From Kiritimatiellia bacterium (GTDB taxonomy: Bacteria; Verrucomicrobiota; Kiritimatiellia; RFP12; UBA1067): DNA of 7,266 nt. A program made the position numbers and the translations under genes. The stretch spans positions 1 to 7,266 of the forward strand of contig JAGDAE010000187.1 of assembly GCA_017959645.1 (NCBI GenBank), in the 5' to 3' direction. Below, piece after piece: positions 1 through 5,171 of this stretch. Position 1 is the stretch's first letter. Each line of letters opens with the position of its first letter. Below the pieces are notes generated by a model that was given only the letters and a program-made list of their open reading frames with translations, was not told the DNA's origin and did not search any database.

Positions 1-330
1 ACCTGCTGCCGCGAATGCCGCGAATCCTACGAACCAGACGACGAGACGCTCGAGCGCCTGGAGATGACGCGCGAGCAGATCGGCGGGCGGCCGTTCTATT
101 TCGGGCGCGGCTGCAAGAACTGCAACGGAACCGGCTACAAGGGGCGCAAGGGCGTTTTCGAGTATCTGAGAATGTCCAACCCGCTGCGCGAACTGGTAAA
201 CAACCGCGCGCCGACGCTGGTGATCCGCGAAAAGGCCAGGGAACTGGGAATGCGCACGATGCGCGAAGACGGAGTGCGCTCGATCCTCGACGGCTACACC
301 ACCGTCGACGAAGTCCTGCGCTACACCTGA
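1..330 (+). CDS. GspE/PulE/PilB-type secretion or pilus ATPase, C-terminal part (5' end outside window)
   Basis: This is the last 109 residues of a cytoplasmic hexameric ATPase that powers type II secretion or type IV pilus assembly. The frame is open from base 1 with no start, so the Walker A and B region lies upstream. Two CxxC pairs (C3-x2-C6 and C38-x2-C41 of the fragment) form the zinc-binding tetracysteine element typical of GspE and PilB. The second pair sits in a 'GCKNCNGTGYKGRKGVFEYL' block that is nearly diagnostic of the family. The tail contains 'GMRTMREDG' and ends 'EVLRYT', also the usual pattern for these ATPases. GspE and PilB cannot be separated on this fragment, so no symbol is given. 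The stop codon overlaps the next start (TGATG at 328-332), so the downstream gene is likely co-translated. Confidence 0.93.
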   Translation, partial: TCCRECRESYEPDDETLERLEMTREQIGGRPFYFGRGCKNCNGTGYKGRKGVFEYLRMSNPLRELVNNRAPTLVIREKARELGMRTMREDGVRSILDGYTTVDEVLRYT

Positions 331-551
331 TGGCAGTCTGGATCGCCAGAATCGTACTGGTCGTTGCGCTGCTTGGCGCCGCGTCCGCGCTCGCGACGCC
401 GAAGGGACGGCTTCCGCTGGCGCTCAGGGGGCTGGCGAAAACGCTTGGACGCGACGTCGCTTCTGCCGCCCCCGGCGAAAAGGTTTCGCCGACTCGCAGG
501 ATTCTCGCGTTCCTCTCGGCCGTGGCCGCCGTCATAGTCGCCGTCGCATGA
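330..551 (+). CDS. Small protein with two hydrophobic segments, unknown function (73 aa)
   Basis: I do not recognise this protein. It begins at the ATG that overlaps the ATPase stop (TGATG) and ends in an ATGA overlap with the DUF192 gene, so its position strongly supports it being real. It has a hydrophobic N-terminus (about residues 4-22), a basic middle with several Lys/Arg (about 25-59), and a second very hydrophobic C-terminal stretch (about 60-73) ending at the last residue. Either both segments span the membrane as a hairpin, or the first is a signal peptide: 'ASALA' followed by 'TPKG' resembles a signal peptidase I site. The location next to a secretion/pilus ATPase suggests an inner-membrane role, but this is only context. 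Confidence 0.65.
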   Translation: MAVWIARIVLVVALLGAASALATPKGRLPLALRGLAKTLGRDVASAAPGEKVSPTRRILAFLSAVAAVIVAVA

Positions 552-868
552 AAACCGTCGAATACGCCGACGTCGGCAATGTGCGCGCGCGCGTGGCGAG
601 AAGCTTCGCCGACCGCGCCAGAGGACTCATAGGGACGCGCGATCTCGGGCCGGACGAGGGGCTCTTGATACTCAGGTGCAACGCGATCCATACCTTCTTC
701 ATGTCCTTTGCGATCGACGCGACCTTCCTCGATGCGGACGGCAACCCCGTCAAAACCGTCCGCAACATCCCCCCGTGGCGTCCGTTCGTCTGGGGCGGAT
801 GGAGGGCGCGCAAGGTGCTCGAAACGAAAGCCGCTCCGTCCGGGGCGGAGAAAGGAAAGAAACGATGA
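548..868 (+). CDS. DUF192 family protein (106 aa)
   Basis: The protein matches the small DUF192 (COG1430) family, whose biochemical role is not established. Visible family features are the 'ADRARGLIGT' block near residue 25, then 'DEGLLILRCNAIHTFFMSF' around residues 37-55, 'IDATFLDADGNPVKT' around 56-70, and a 'PPWRP...GG...A.KVLE' segment near 75-92. Together these cover almost the whole known domain. The last 15 or so residues are charged and probably unstructured. There is no evident signal peptide, whereas many DUF192 proteins are exported, so this one may be cytoplasmic. Its start overlaps the preceding stop (ATGA at 548-551), and its own stop overlaps the next start (ATGA at 865-868). 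Both overlaps suggest translational coupling within the operon. Confidence 0.9.
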   Translation: MKTVEYADVGNVRARVARSFADRARGLIGTRDLGPDEGLLILRCNAIHTFFMSFAIDATFLDADGNPVKTVRNIPPWRPFVWGGWRARKVLETKAAPSGAEKGKKR

Positions 869-1161
869 AAAAGATACTGTGCCTTTTGTCGGCCGTCGTC
901 GTCTTCGCGCTCTTGTGGTGGTTCTGGTGCGGCCGGGTCTCCAACAAGGATGTCAGGGATGCCGTCCTGGAAGGGACGAGTTCGGTGAAGGATTTTATCG
1001 ACCAGCGCGCCAGTGATATCGAAGATCAGGTCGACAGACTCGGCTCGCAAATCGTCGATATCGATCGCAAGCTGGACGGAATCGACAGAAAACTCGACCG
1101 GCTTATCAAGATGGCGACGCCGCAGCTGCCGGCCGACAATCTCGATCCCGCCGCCGATTGA
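865..1161 (+). CDS. Small membrane-anchored coiled-coil protein, unknown function (98 aa)
   Basis: The start at 865 is chosen because ATGA overlaps the DUF192 stop and an AGGAAAGA purine run precedes it. The longer open frame upstream only reads through the DUF192 gene in another frame. Residues 1-22 or so form a Lys-led hydrophobic segment ending in 'LLWWFWCG', either a single transmembrane helix or an uncleaved signal anchor. Residues 40-87 or so show heptad-like spacing with repeated 'IDRKLDGIDRKLDRL', typical of a parallel coiled coil, followed by a Pro/Asp-rich tail. The likely topology is a short cytoplasmic N-terminus, one helix, and an oligomerising periplasmic coiled coil. No named family is recognised. 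C18 or C22-like cysteines near the helix end do not form a convincing lipobox. Confidence 0.75.
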   Translation: MKKILCLLSAVVVFALLWWFWCGRVSNKDVRDAVLEGTSSVKDFIDQRASDIEDQVDRLGSQIVDIDRKLDGIDRKLDRLIKMATPQLPADNLDPAAD

Positions 1162-1183
1162 CCGGAGCATTAAGGAGCAAACC

Positions 1184-2134
1184 ATGAAAAGCATATCTGT
1201 TTTTGCGGCTGCCGCCATCGTCGCGGCCGGACTTTGCGGCTGCACGACGGCGAAAAGCGCGCCCGGCGAAAACGCGCTCTACTGCGTGATCGATCTTTCC
1301 GGCGGCCCCGAGGCCGGACGCTATCCGGTGTCGTATCTCGACGAGGTTCCGAAAGGCGGCTGGAGCGACGAATACAAAACGGAAAAGCTGGTCTTGAGGC
1401 GGATCGAGCCGGGCGAGTTCATGATGTGCTCGCGCGCGATGGTCGCAATCACGAAGCCGTTCTACATCGGCGTTTTCGAGCTTACCAAAAAACAGTACTA
1501 TCTTATTCACGGCAAAGAGCCGCGGTTGATAATGGAGAAGTTCGACCCGGTCTTCAATTCCGATTGGTCGATGCAGCCCGAAAGCGGCATTTCCTACAAT
1601 ATGGCCAGGGGCGGCGAAAGGGGGGCGATGTGGCCGAAGTCCGCCGAAGTCGATCCCGGTTCGACAATAGGAAAACTCAGGGAAAAGACGGGATTGAAGG
1701 GGATTGATCTGCCCACGGAAGCGCAATGGGAATATGCCTGCCGCGCCGGAACGACTTCGAGATACAACAACGGCGGCGACACCGAAGAAGATCTTAAACT
1801 TCTCGGACGGTTCGCCGGCAATGCCGGTGACGGCAAACGCTGCCGCAAGTCGATAACTTTCGCCGGAGAGTATCTTCCAAATGCATGGGGTATTTACGAT
1901 ATGCACGGGAACGTGTTCGAATGGTGTCTCGACTGGGGGATATGGGATATCGTCGAATGTGCAGATCCGGTTGGCGGAGAATATGGCGACCGGCGTTGTC
2001 TCAGAGGCGGAAGTATCGACTACCGGGCTGGCGAATGCACATCGGATTTCCGGTACTACGCCTATGGTTCGCCGGACAACGAAAGCATCTATTTCGGCAT
2101 GAGGATATGCTTGAACGAAACCGCAGGCGAATGA
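1184..2134 (+). CDS. SUMF1/FGE-fold lipoprotein (formylglycine-generating-enzyme-like, probably not a true FGE)
   Basis: This 316-aa protein carries a lipoprotein signal: a Lys-led hydrophobic stretch with a candidate lipobox L17-C18-G19-C20, so C20 would be lipidated. The start is supported by AAGGAG at 1172-1177, six bases ahead of the ATG. Residues 34-75 hold an N-terminal module ('IDLSGG', 'YPVSYLDEVPKGGW') that I associate with Kiritimatiellota/Lentisphaerota homologues. The SUMF1 fold follows: 'FYIGVFELTKKQYY' (93-106), 'IDLPTEAQWEYACRAGT' (174-190), 'WGIYDMHGNVFEWCLDW' (235-251), 'RGGS' (274-277) and 'FGMRI' (304-308). Against known FGE (GGSYMCHRSYC), the position of the second active-site cysteine is kept (C285), but the first is Tyr (Y280). 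Formylglycine formation is therefore unlikely; a structural, binding or other role is inferred. The usual 'MGS' block after 'PGEFMM' is also shortened. Its stop overlaps the next start (ATGA at 2131-2134). Confidence 0.9.
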   Translation: MKSISVFAAAAIVAAGLCGCTTAKSAPGENALYCVIDLSGGPEAGRYPVSYLDEVPKGGWSDEYKTEKLVLRRIEPGEFMMCSRAMVAITKPFYIGVFELTKKQYYLIHGKEPRLIMEKFDPVFNSDWSMQPESGISYNMARGGERGAMWPKSAEVDPGSTIGKLREKTGLKGIDLPTEAQWEYACRAGTTSRYNNGGDTEEDLKLLGRFAGNAGDGKRCRKSITFAGEYLPNAWGIYDMHGNVFEWCLDWGIWDIVECADPVGGEYGDRRCLRGGSIDYRAGECTSDFRYYAYGSPDNESIYFGMRICLNETAGE

Positions 2135-3147
2135 AAGTATGCGTCTGCGGCGGCGGCAACATCGCCCATGCGACAGCCGCGGTGCTCGCCGAGAGCGGAC
2201 CGGTATCTGTCTTCACCAGACGCGCGGCGGAATGGAGCGATCGGATTTCCTGCTTCTGCGGAGACGGCAAGGTTCCGCGTCAGGGGGCGAATGTTGTCAC
2301 GGCCGGCGATGACGCCGCCATGGTCTCCGAGGCCGATGTTCTGATAATTTCGATTCCCCGCTTCGCGATCGACGGTTTCCTCGCTTCGATCGACGGTCGC
2401 TTGCATGCAGGACAAAGCATTCTGTTCAATCCCGCGCCGGCGGGAATGGAGGCCATAGTCGAGCGAATGGGCGAAAAGGGGGTCGAGGTCGCCGGTTTGC
2501 AGCGCGTTCCCAATGTCGCGCGGACAATTTCGTACGGGAAGTCGGTCTGGATCGCCGAAACCCGCAAGGTGGTCAAGTTCGCGGTGTCGAACCGGAGCAG
2601 CGCGGACAAATGGGTTGATTTTATCGAGAGCCGTTTTGGATGCCGCGCGACGATGCTTTCGTCGTTCCTTTCCTTTACTTTTTCAAATTCCAATCCTTTG
2701 CTCCATCCGCCGAGATTGCTTGAATTGCTCGATGGCGGCGACGGCGGCGTCTATGGCGAGTGTCCATTGTTTTACGCCGATTGGGGAAACTGGGCGGCGG
2801 AGTTGTATGTTTGCGCGGATGTCGAGACAAGAGCGGCGTTTGCAGCGTATTCCAAGGAAGCCGCCGAGAGCGACTACGAATCCGCGCTGGAGCATTACGA
2901 TGCGGGTTCGCCCAGCGAGCTTGCCGCGAATATGCGTTCGATAGCCGCTTTGAAGAAGATCTCCGCCCCGTGGAAACGGCGAGACGACGGTCTTTGGGTT
3001 CCCGATTTCGATTCCAGGTATTTCACCGAAGATGTGCCGTGCGGGACAAAGATCATACAAAGGTACGCCAAAGAGGCTGGCGTTCCGACGCCGGCAATAG
3101 ATTATCTCGTGTCGGAAATCGAACGGAAGACAAGTCAATGGAAATAA
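2131..3147 (+). CDS. NAD(P)-dependent opine (octopine/nopaline-type) dehydrogenase
   Basis: Enzymes of this family reductively condense an amino acid with a 2-oxo acid such as pyruvate, using NAD(P)H, to give an opine. The product is 338 aa, close to the family's usual length of about 360. The N-terminal Rossmann domain opens directly with 'VCVCGGGNIAHA' (G7-G8-G9-N10 to H13), the dinucleotide-binding GxGN/S-x-A/G motif. The C-terminal opine dehydrogenase domain contains 'SNSNPLLHPPRLLELL' (185-200), where H192 matches the expected catalytic histidine. It also has 'YFTEDVPCGTKII' (297-309) followed by 'AGVPTPAID' (316-324), a common signature of the family. The ATG at 2131 is chosen because it overlaps the upstream stop and puts the Rossmann motif at the N-terminus; the frame is open further upstream only through the SUMF1 gene. 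Substrate cannot be read from sequence. LicD follows with a 10-bp overlap. Confidence 0.9.
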   Translation: MKVCVCGGGNIAHATAAVLAESGPVSVFTRRAAEWSDRISCFCGDGKVPRQGANVVTAGDDAAMVSEADVLIISIPRFAIDGFLASIDGRLHAGQSILFNPAPAGMEAIVERMGEKGVEVAGLQRVPNVARTISYGKSVWIAETRKVVKFAVSNRSSADKWVDFIESRFGCRATMLSSFLSFTFSNSNPLLHPPRLLELLDGGDGGVYGECPLFYADWGNWAAELYVCADVETRAAFAAYSKEAAESDYESALEHYDAGSPSELAANMRSIAALKKISAPWKRRDDGLWVPDFDSRYFTEDVPCGTKIIQRYAKEAGVPTPAIDYLVSEIERKTSQWK

Positions 3148-3998
3148 AGGCGAAAGACCGCAGACTTGAAGGGGAGGGCGTGCTGCGGCAATGCCAGCTG
3201 GCGGAACTGTACATACTCGAAGTCTTTCACGAGATTTGCGAACGCCACGGTCTGCGCTATTTTCTGACATTCGGTACGCTCATAGGGGCGATGCGGCATG
3301 ATGGATTCATTCCGTGGGACGATGATGTCGATGTCGCCATGCCATATGACGATTTCAAAAGGTTCGTCCGCATAGCGAAGAACGAATTGCCCAAAAGTCT
3401 GATGCTGGAACTGCCGAAGTTTTTCGGTTCGCACGTGGCGGTCAGCAAGATACGCGACCGATCGTCTTTTTTCATGGAGAAAGACACCGCCGGGGCGAAT
3501 CCGTCGGGAATCTACATAGACATATTCCCCTTGTGCAAATCTCCGCGCCTGCCGAAGTGGCTCAATCATATTCTCATATCGGGTTCGCGTCTTGCCTGGT
3601 TGAAGGCCGAGCAGGAGCGCAAGCGTCCCCACCGGGGCGCCGCAGATCTGCTTGTCTCGTCGCTTATGGCGTTTTTGTGGGAGGCGGTCTTGGCCCAGCT
3701 GCTTTTCGCGAACTGGATTTTGCGCATGGTATTGCCGTGCCGCGTGTGGAATTACGTGCCGGGCAATACATGGACGTCGAATCATGGCATAACCGACGAT
3801 GATTTGTTCCCTCTTTGCAGACACAAGTTCGATGAAGCGCAATTGAACATCCCGCGCAATCCCGACAAGGTTCTGGCGCAAACCTATTCAAATTGGCGCG
3901 AGATGCCGCCGCCGGAAAAGCGGGTTTGGCATTCGAGCATAATCTGTCCCGCCCAGGCGCCCGACGCGCCGTGGGCGATGCCGTACGGCAAAGACTGA
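3138..3998 (+). CDS. LicD family protein (phosphocholine/phospho-polyol transferase-like)
   Basis: LicD proteins are nucleotidyltransferase-fold enzymes that attach phosphocholine, ribitol-phosphate or similar groups to cell-surface glycans, and they usually act on the cytoplasmic side. This 286-aa protein has the core motifs in order: 'LTFGTLIGAMRHDGFIPWDDDVDVAM' spans residues 43-68, with the metal-binding acidic cluster at D61-D63 and D65. Next come 'YDDFKRF' (70-76), 'SKIRD' (103-107) and 'IYIDIFPL' (125-132). The C-terminal 'IPRNPDKVLAQTYSNWREMPPPEKR' block (238-262) matches the family's usual IP-x-dY--L---YGd-m-lPp-e-R ending. A hydrophobic stretch at about 170-200 may associate with the membrane. 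The start at 3138 overlaps the opine dehydrogenase by 10 bp and has only a weak purine-rich site (GGAAGAC). No gene for a CDP-choline or CDP-polyol donor is in view, so the transferred group is unknown. Confidence 0.92.
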   Translation: MEIKAKDRRLEGEGVLRQCQLAELYILEVFHEICERHGLRYFLTFGTLIGAMRHDGFIPWDDDVDVAMPYDDFKRFVRIAKNELPKSLMLELPKFFGSHVAVSKIRDRSSFFMEKDTAGANPSGIYIDIFPLCKSPRLPKWLNHILISGSRLAWLKAEQERKRPHRGAADLLVSSLMAFLWEAVLAQLLFANWILRMVLPCRVWNYVPGNTWTSNHGITDDDLFPLCRHKFDEAQLNIPRNPDKVLAQTYSNWREMPPPEKRVWHSSIICPAQAPDAPWAMPYGKD

Positions 3999-4013
3999 CG
4001 TGGGCCGGAAGGC

Positions 4014-4044
4014 TTGCCGTTTCGGGAAAATTACTGCCTATAAT
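4014..4044 (+). promoter_or_regulatory. Possible promoter reading into the repeat array
   Basis: A perfect TATAAT lies at 4039-4044. TTGCCG at 4014-4019 could serve as a -35 element, but at 19 bp the spacer is longer than ideal. If it is used, transcription would start near 4051, almost exactly at the first repeat unit, and would carry the whole array in the 5' leader of the HU-like gene. The -10 match could be chance in an intergenic stretch. Confidence 0.35.
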
Positions 4045-4048
4045 GCGG

Positions 4049-4202
4049 TCGGTTCGAACTGCCGTCAGTTCGGGTGTCAACTGACGGCAGATTGGTGTCC
4101 AACTGCCGTCAGTTCGGGTATCAACTGACGGCAGTTGGGGTGTCAACTGACGGCAGTTGGGGTGCGAACTGCCGTCAGTTTCGGTTGCAACTGCCGTCAG
4201 TT
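4049..4202. repeat. Seven-unit 22-bp tandem array of a near-palindromic 14-mer in both orientations
   Basis: Seven copies of the 14-mer AACTGCCGTCAGTT, or its reverse complement AACTGACGGCAGTT, begin at 4057, 4079, 4101, 4123, 4145, 4167 and 4189. The interval is exactly 22 bp each time, with 8-bp spacers. Orientation along the array is + - + - - + +. Six copies are perfect; the second ends in AT instead of TT. Each unit is itself a near-palindrome (arms AACTG and CAGTT around CCGT or ACGG), so changing orientation needs only two substitutions. The spacers keep one orientation and share a loose GGGTGTC-like core; the 8 bp before the first unit (TCGGTTCG) resemble the sixth spacer (TCGGTTGC). 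A 22-bp period is about two helical turns, placing all units on one DNA face. The array ends inside the promoter of the HU-like gene, so an operator role is the leading inference. Confidence 0.95.
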
Positions 4203-4213
4203 TATGATATACT
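4185..4213 (+). promoter_or_regulatory. Candidate sigma70-type promoter of the HU-like gene, overlapping the last repeat unit
   Basis: TTGCAA (4185-4190) and TATACT (4208-4213) are separated by 17 bp, a good spacing for a sigma70-type promoter. The last 14-mer (4189-4202) occupies most of the spacer and touches the -35 element, so a protein bound there would block polymerase. A second -10-like TATGAT lies at 4203-4208 but lacks a good -35. The predicted transcript start is near 4220, leaving a short leader with AAAGGAG ahead of the ATG at 4246. Confidence 0.55.
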
Positions 4214-4245
4214 CTCCCCGACAAATCGAAAAAGGAGTATTGCCC

Positions 4246-4968
4246 ATGAAAAATAGCGTATATACGATAACTGTGAAAGCGCGTGAAACTGCGGTTGACT
4301 CGGTCGTTTCGCGCGGCAAGCAGATGTTTCAGGCCTTGACGGTTCCGAATGCGCGGGTCGATGAATCGCGGTTGGCGGAACGGTTCGCGGCCCAGCTCCG
4401 GGTCGGCGTGGCAGAAGCGCAATATTTCATCGACAGCCTGTCCGGACTGATAGTCAAGGAGCTTCAGGCTGGGAATCAGGTCGATTTCCCGCTGGCGTCC
4501 TTTTATCCGCGCCTGTCGGGTTCGTTGCCGACAAAAGATGCGGATCCGGCCGGATCGGGGCTGTATATGCAAGGTTGCGTGCGTGCGCGGCGGCAGCTCA
4601 GGGATGCGCTCAAGAACTGTCTCAAGCCGGTCAACGTGCTTTCGCCGGGGCGGGTCACTATCCATGACGTGTTGGATGTCGATCTCCAGCGTCGTTGCGT
4701 GGTAGGCATCGGACATGTCATCCATATCGCCGGAATAAACGTCGAAATCGATCCGGATGCGCCGGACGAGGGGGTCTGGCTCGAGAGTTTCGGCGGCAAG
4801 GTTCTCGCCCGCGCGGAAGTGTTCGACAGCGATCTCCAGACCGTGAGCTGCCGGTTCACGGATCCGGTGCCGCCGGGCAAGTGTTCGCTGGTGCTCGGAA
4901 ACCGGGCGAACAGCAAGGGCGGCAATTATTCGCTGCTGACGCGTCGCTTCGAAATCGAAGTCGTGTAG
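4246..4968 (+). CDS. HU-like DNA-binding protein with DUF4469-type (Ig-like) C-terminal domain
   Basis: The 240-aa product appears to combine an N-terminal HU/IHF-like DNA-binding domain (about residues 5-130) with a C-terminal Ig-like domain of the DUF4469 type (about 150-240). The HU-like part shows the expected helices ('RLAERFAAQLRVGVAEAQYFIDSLSGLI', within 42-69) and a beta segment 'LQAGNQVDFPLASFYPRLSG' (73-92). It diverges from canonical HU: the GFGxF and C-terminal arm 'RxxRNP' motifs are not visible. The C-terminal part has 'VIHIAGINVEI' (158-168) and 'DPVPPGKCSLVLGNR' (206-220), then a beta-rich ending, as in DUF4469. Such proteins are known in Bacteroidetes and PVC bacteria as HU-related proteins of uncertain role. 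The start at 4246 is supported by AAAGGAG at 4231-4237, eight bases upstream; the frame stays open further upstream only through the repeat array. The array at its promoter suggests autoregulation, which is an inference. Confidence 0.82.
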   Translation: MKNSVYTITVKARETAVDSVVSRGKQMFQALTVPNARVDESRLAERFAAQLRVGVAEAQYFIDSLSGLIVKELQAGNQVDFPLASFYPRLSGSLPTKDADPAGSGLYMQGCVRARRQLRDALKNCLKPVNVLSPGRVTIHDVLDVDLQRRCVVGIGHVIHIAGINVEIDPDAPDEGVWLESFGGKVLARAEVFDSDLQTVSCRFTDPVPPGKCSLVLGNRANSKGGNYSLLTRRFEIEVV

Positions 4969-5017
4969 ATAAAAAGCGTTCGCGATTACTTCGCACTGGA
5001 TGGTAACGAGCCGTGTC

Positions 5018-5052
5018 AAATGAGAAAACAGGTCAGACCTGTTTTCTCATTT
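5018..5052. terminator. 35-bp palindrome, probable (bidirectional) intrinsic terminator
   Basis: AAATGAGAAAACAGGTC at 5018-5034 is perfectly repeated in inverse at 5036-5052 around a single A. As RNA this gives a 16-bp stem with a CAG loop. The compact ACAGGT/ACCTGT stem is followed by TTTTCTCATTT and preceded by the mirror A-rich tract, so it could terminate transcription in either direction. It lies 50 bp after the HU-like gene and ahead of the promoter for the LamG protein. The interrupted T-tract makes it weaker than a textbook terminator. Confidence 0.7.
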
Positions 5053-5101
5053 CGCGACTATTATGGCAAATTGCGCCGTATTCCGATTCCTGCGTCCGCA
5101 G

Positions 5102-5130
5102 TTGACAGCGGAGGGGAAAAAGCGTACAAT
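5102..5130 (+). promoter_or_regulatory. Consensus-like sigma70-type promoter for the LamG protein gene
   Basis: TTGACA (5102-5107, perfect -35) and TACAAT (5125-5130, five of six for -10) are 17 bp apart. The expected start is near 5137, giving a leader of about 35 nt with AAAGGAG at 5161-5167, four bases ahead of the ATG at 5172. The -10 element lies inside a small inverted repeat, GCGTA-CAA-TACGC (5122-5134). The match and spacing make this the strongest promoter in the window. Confidence 0.8.
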
Positions 5131-5171
5131 ACGCACATAAGTTCCAAGCAGGAATCCAGGAAAGGAGTCGA

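Noticed and set aside
1106..1906. Minus-strand open frame opposite the SUMF1-like gene
   Set aside because: It is antisense to clear SUMF1 motifs, has no family resemblance and has a low-complexity basic composition.
4057..4090. First two repeat units as a terminator for the LicD operon
   Set aside because: They can form a strong 12-bp hairpin, but no T-tract follows, and the same element continues five more times toward the next gene.
4049..4202. Array considered as a CRISPR
   Set aside because: Units of 14 bp with 8-bp spacers are far too short, the units occur in both orientations, the spacers resemble each other, and no cas gene is near.
4135..4245. N-terminal extension of the HU-like protein through the repeat array
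   Set aside because: The frame is open, but the residues only encode the 22-bp repeat, and the ATG at 4246 has a well-placed AAAGGAG and a promoter just upstream.
3664..5019. Long minus-strand open frame (451 codons) across LicD, the array and the HU-like gene
   Set aside because: It runs antisense through two well-supported genes and the repeat array, shows no recognisable domain, and is rich in Arg/His/Pro as expected for a high-GC shadow frame.
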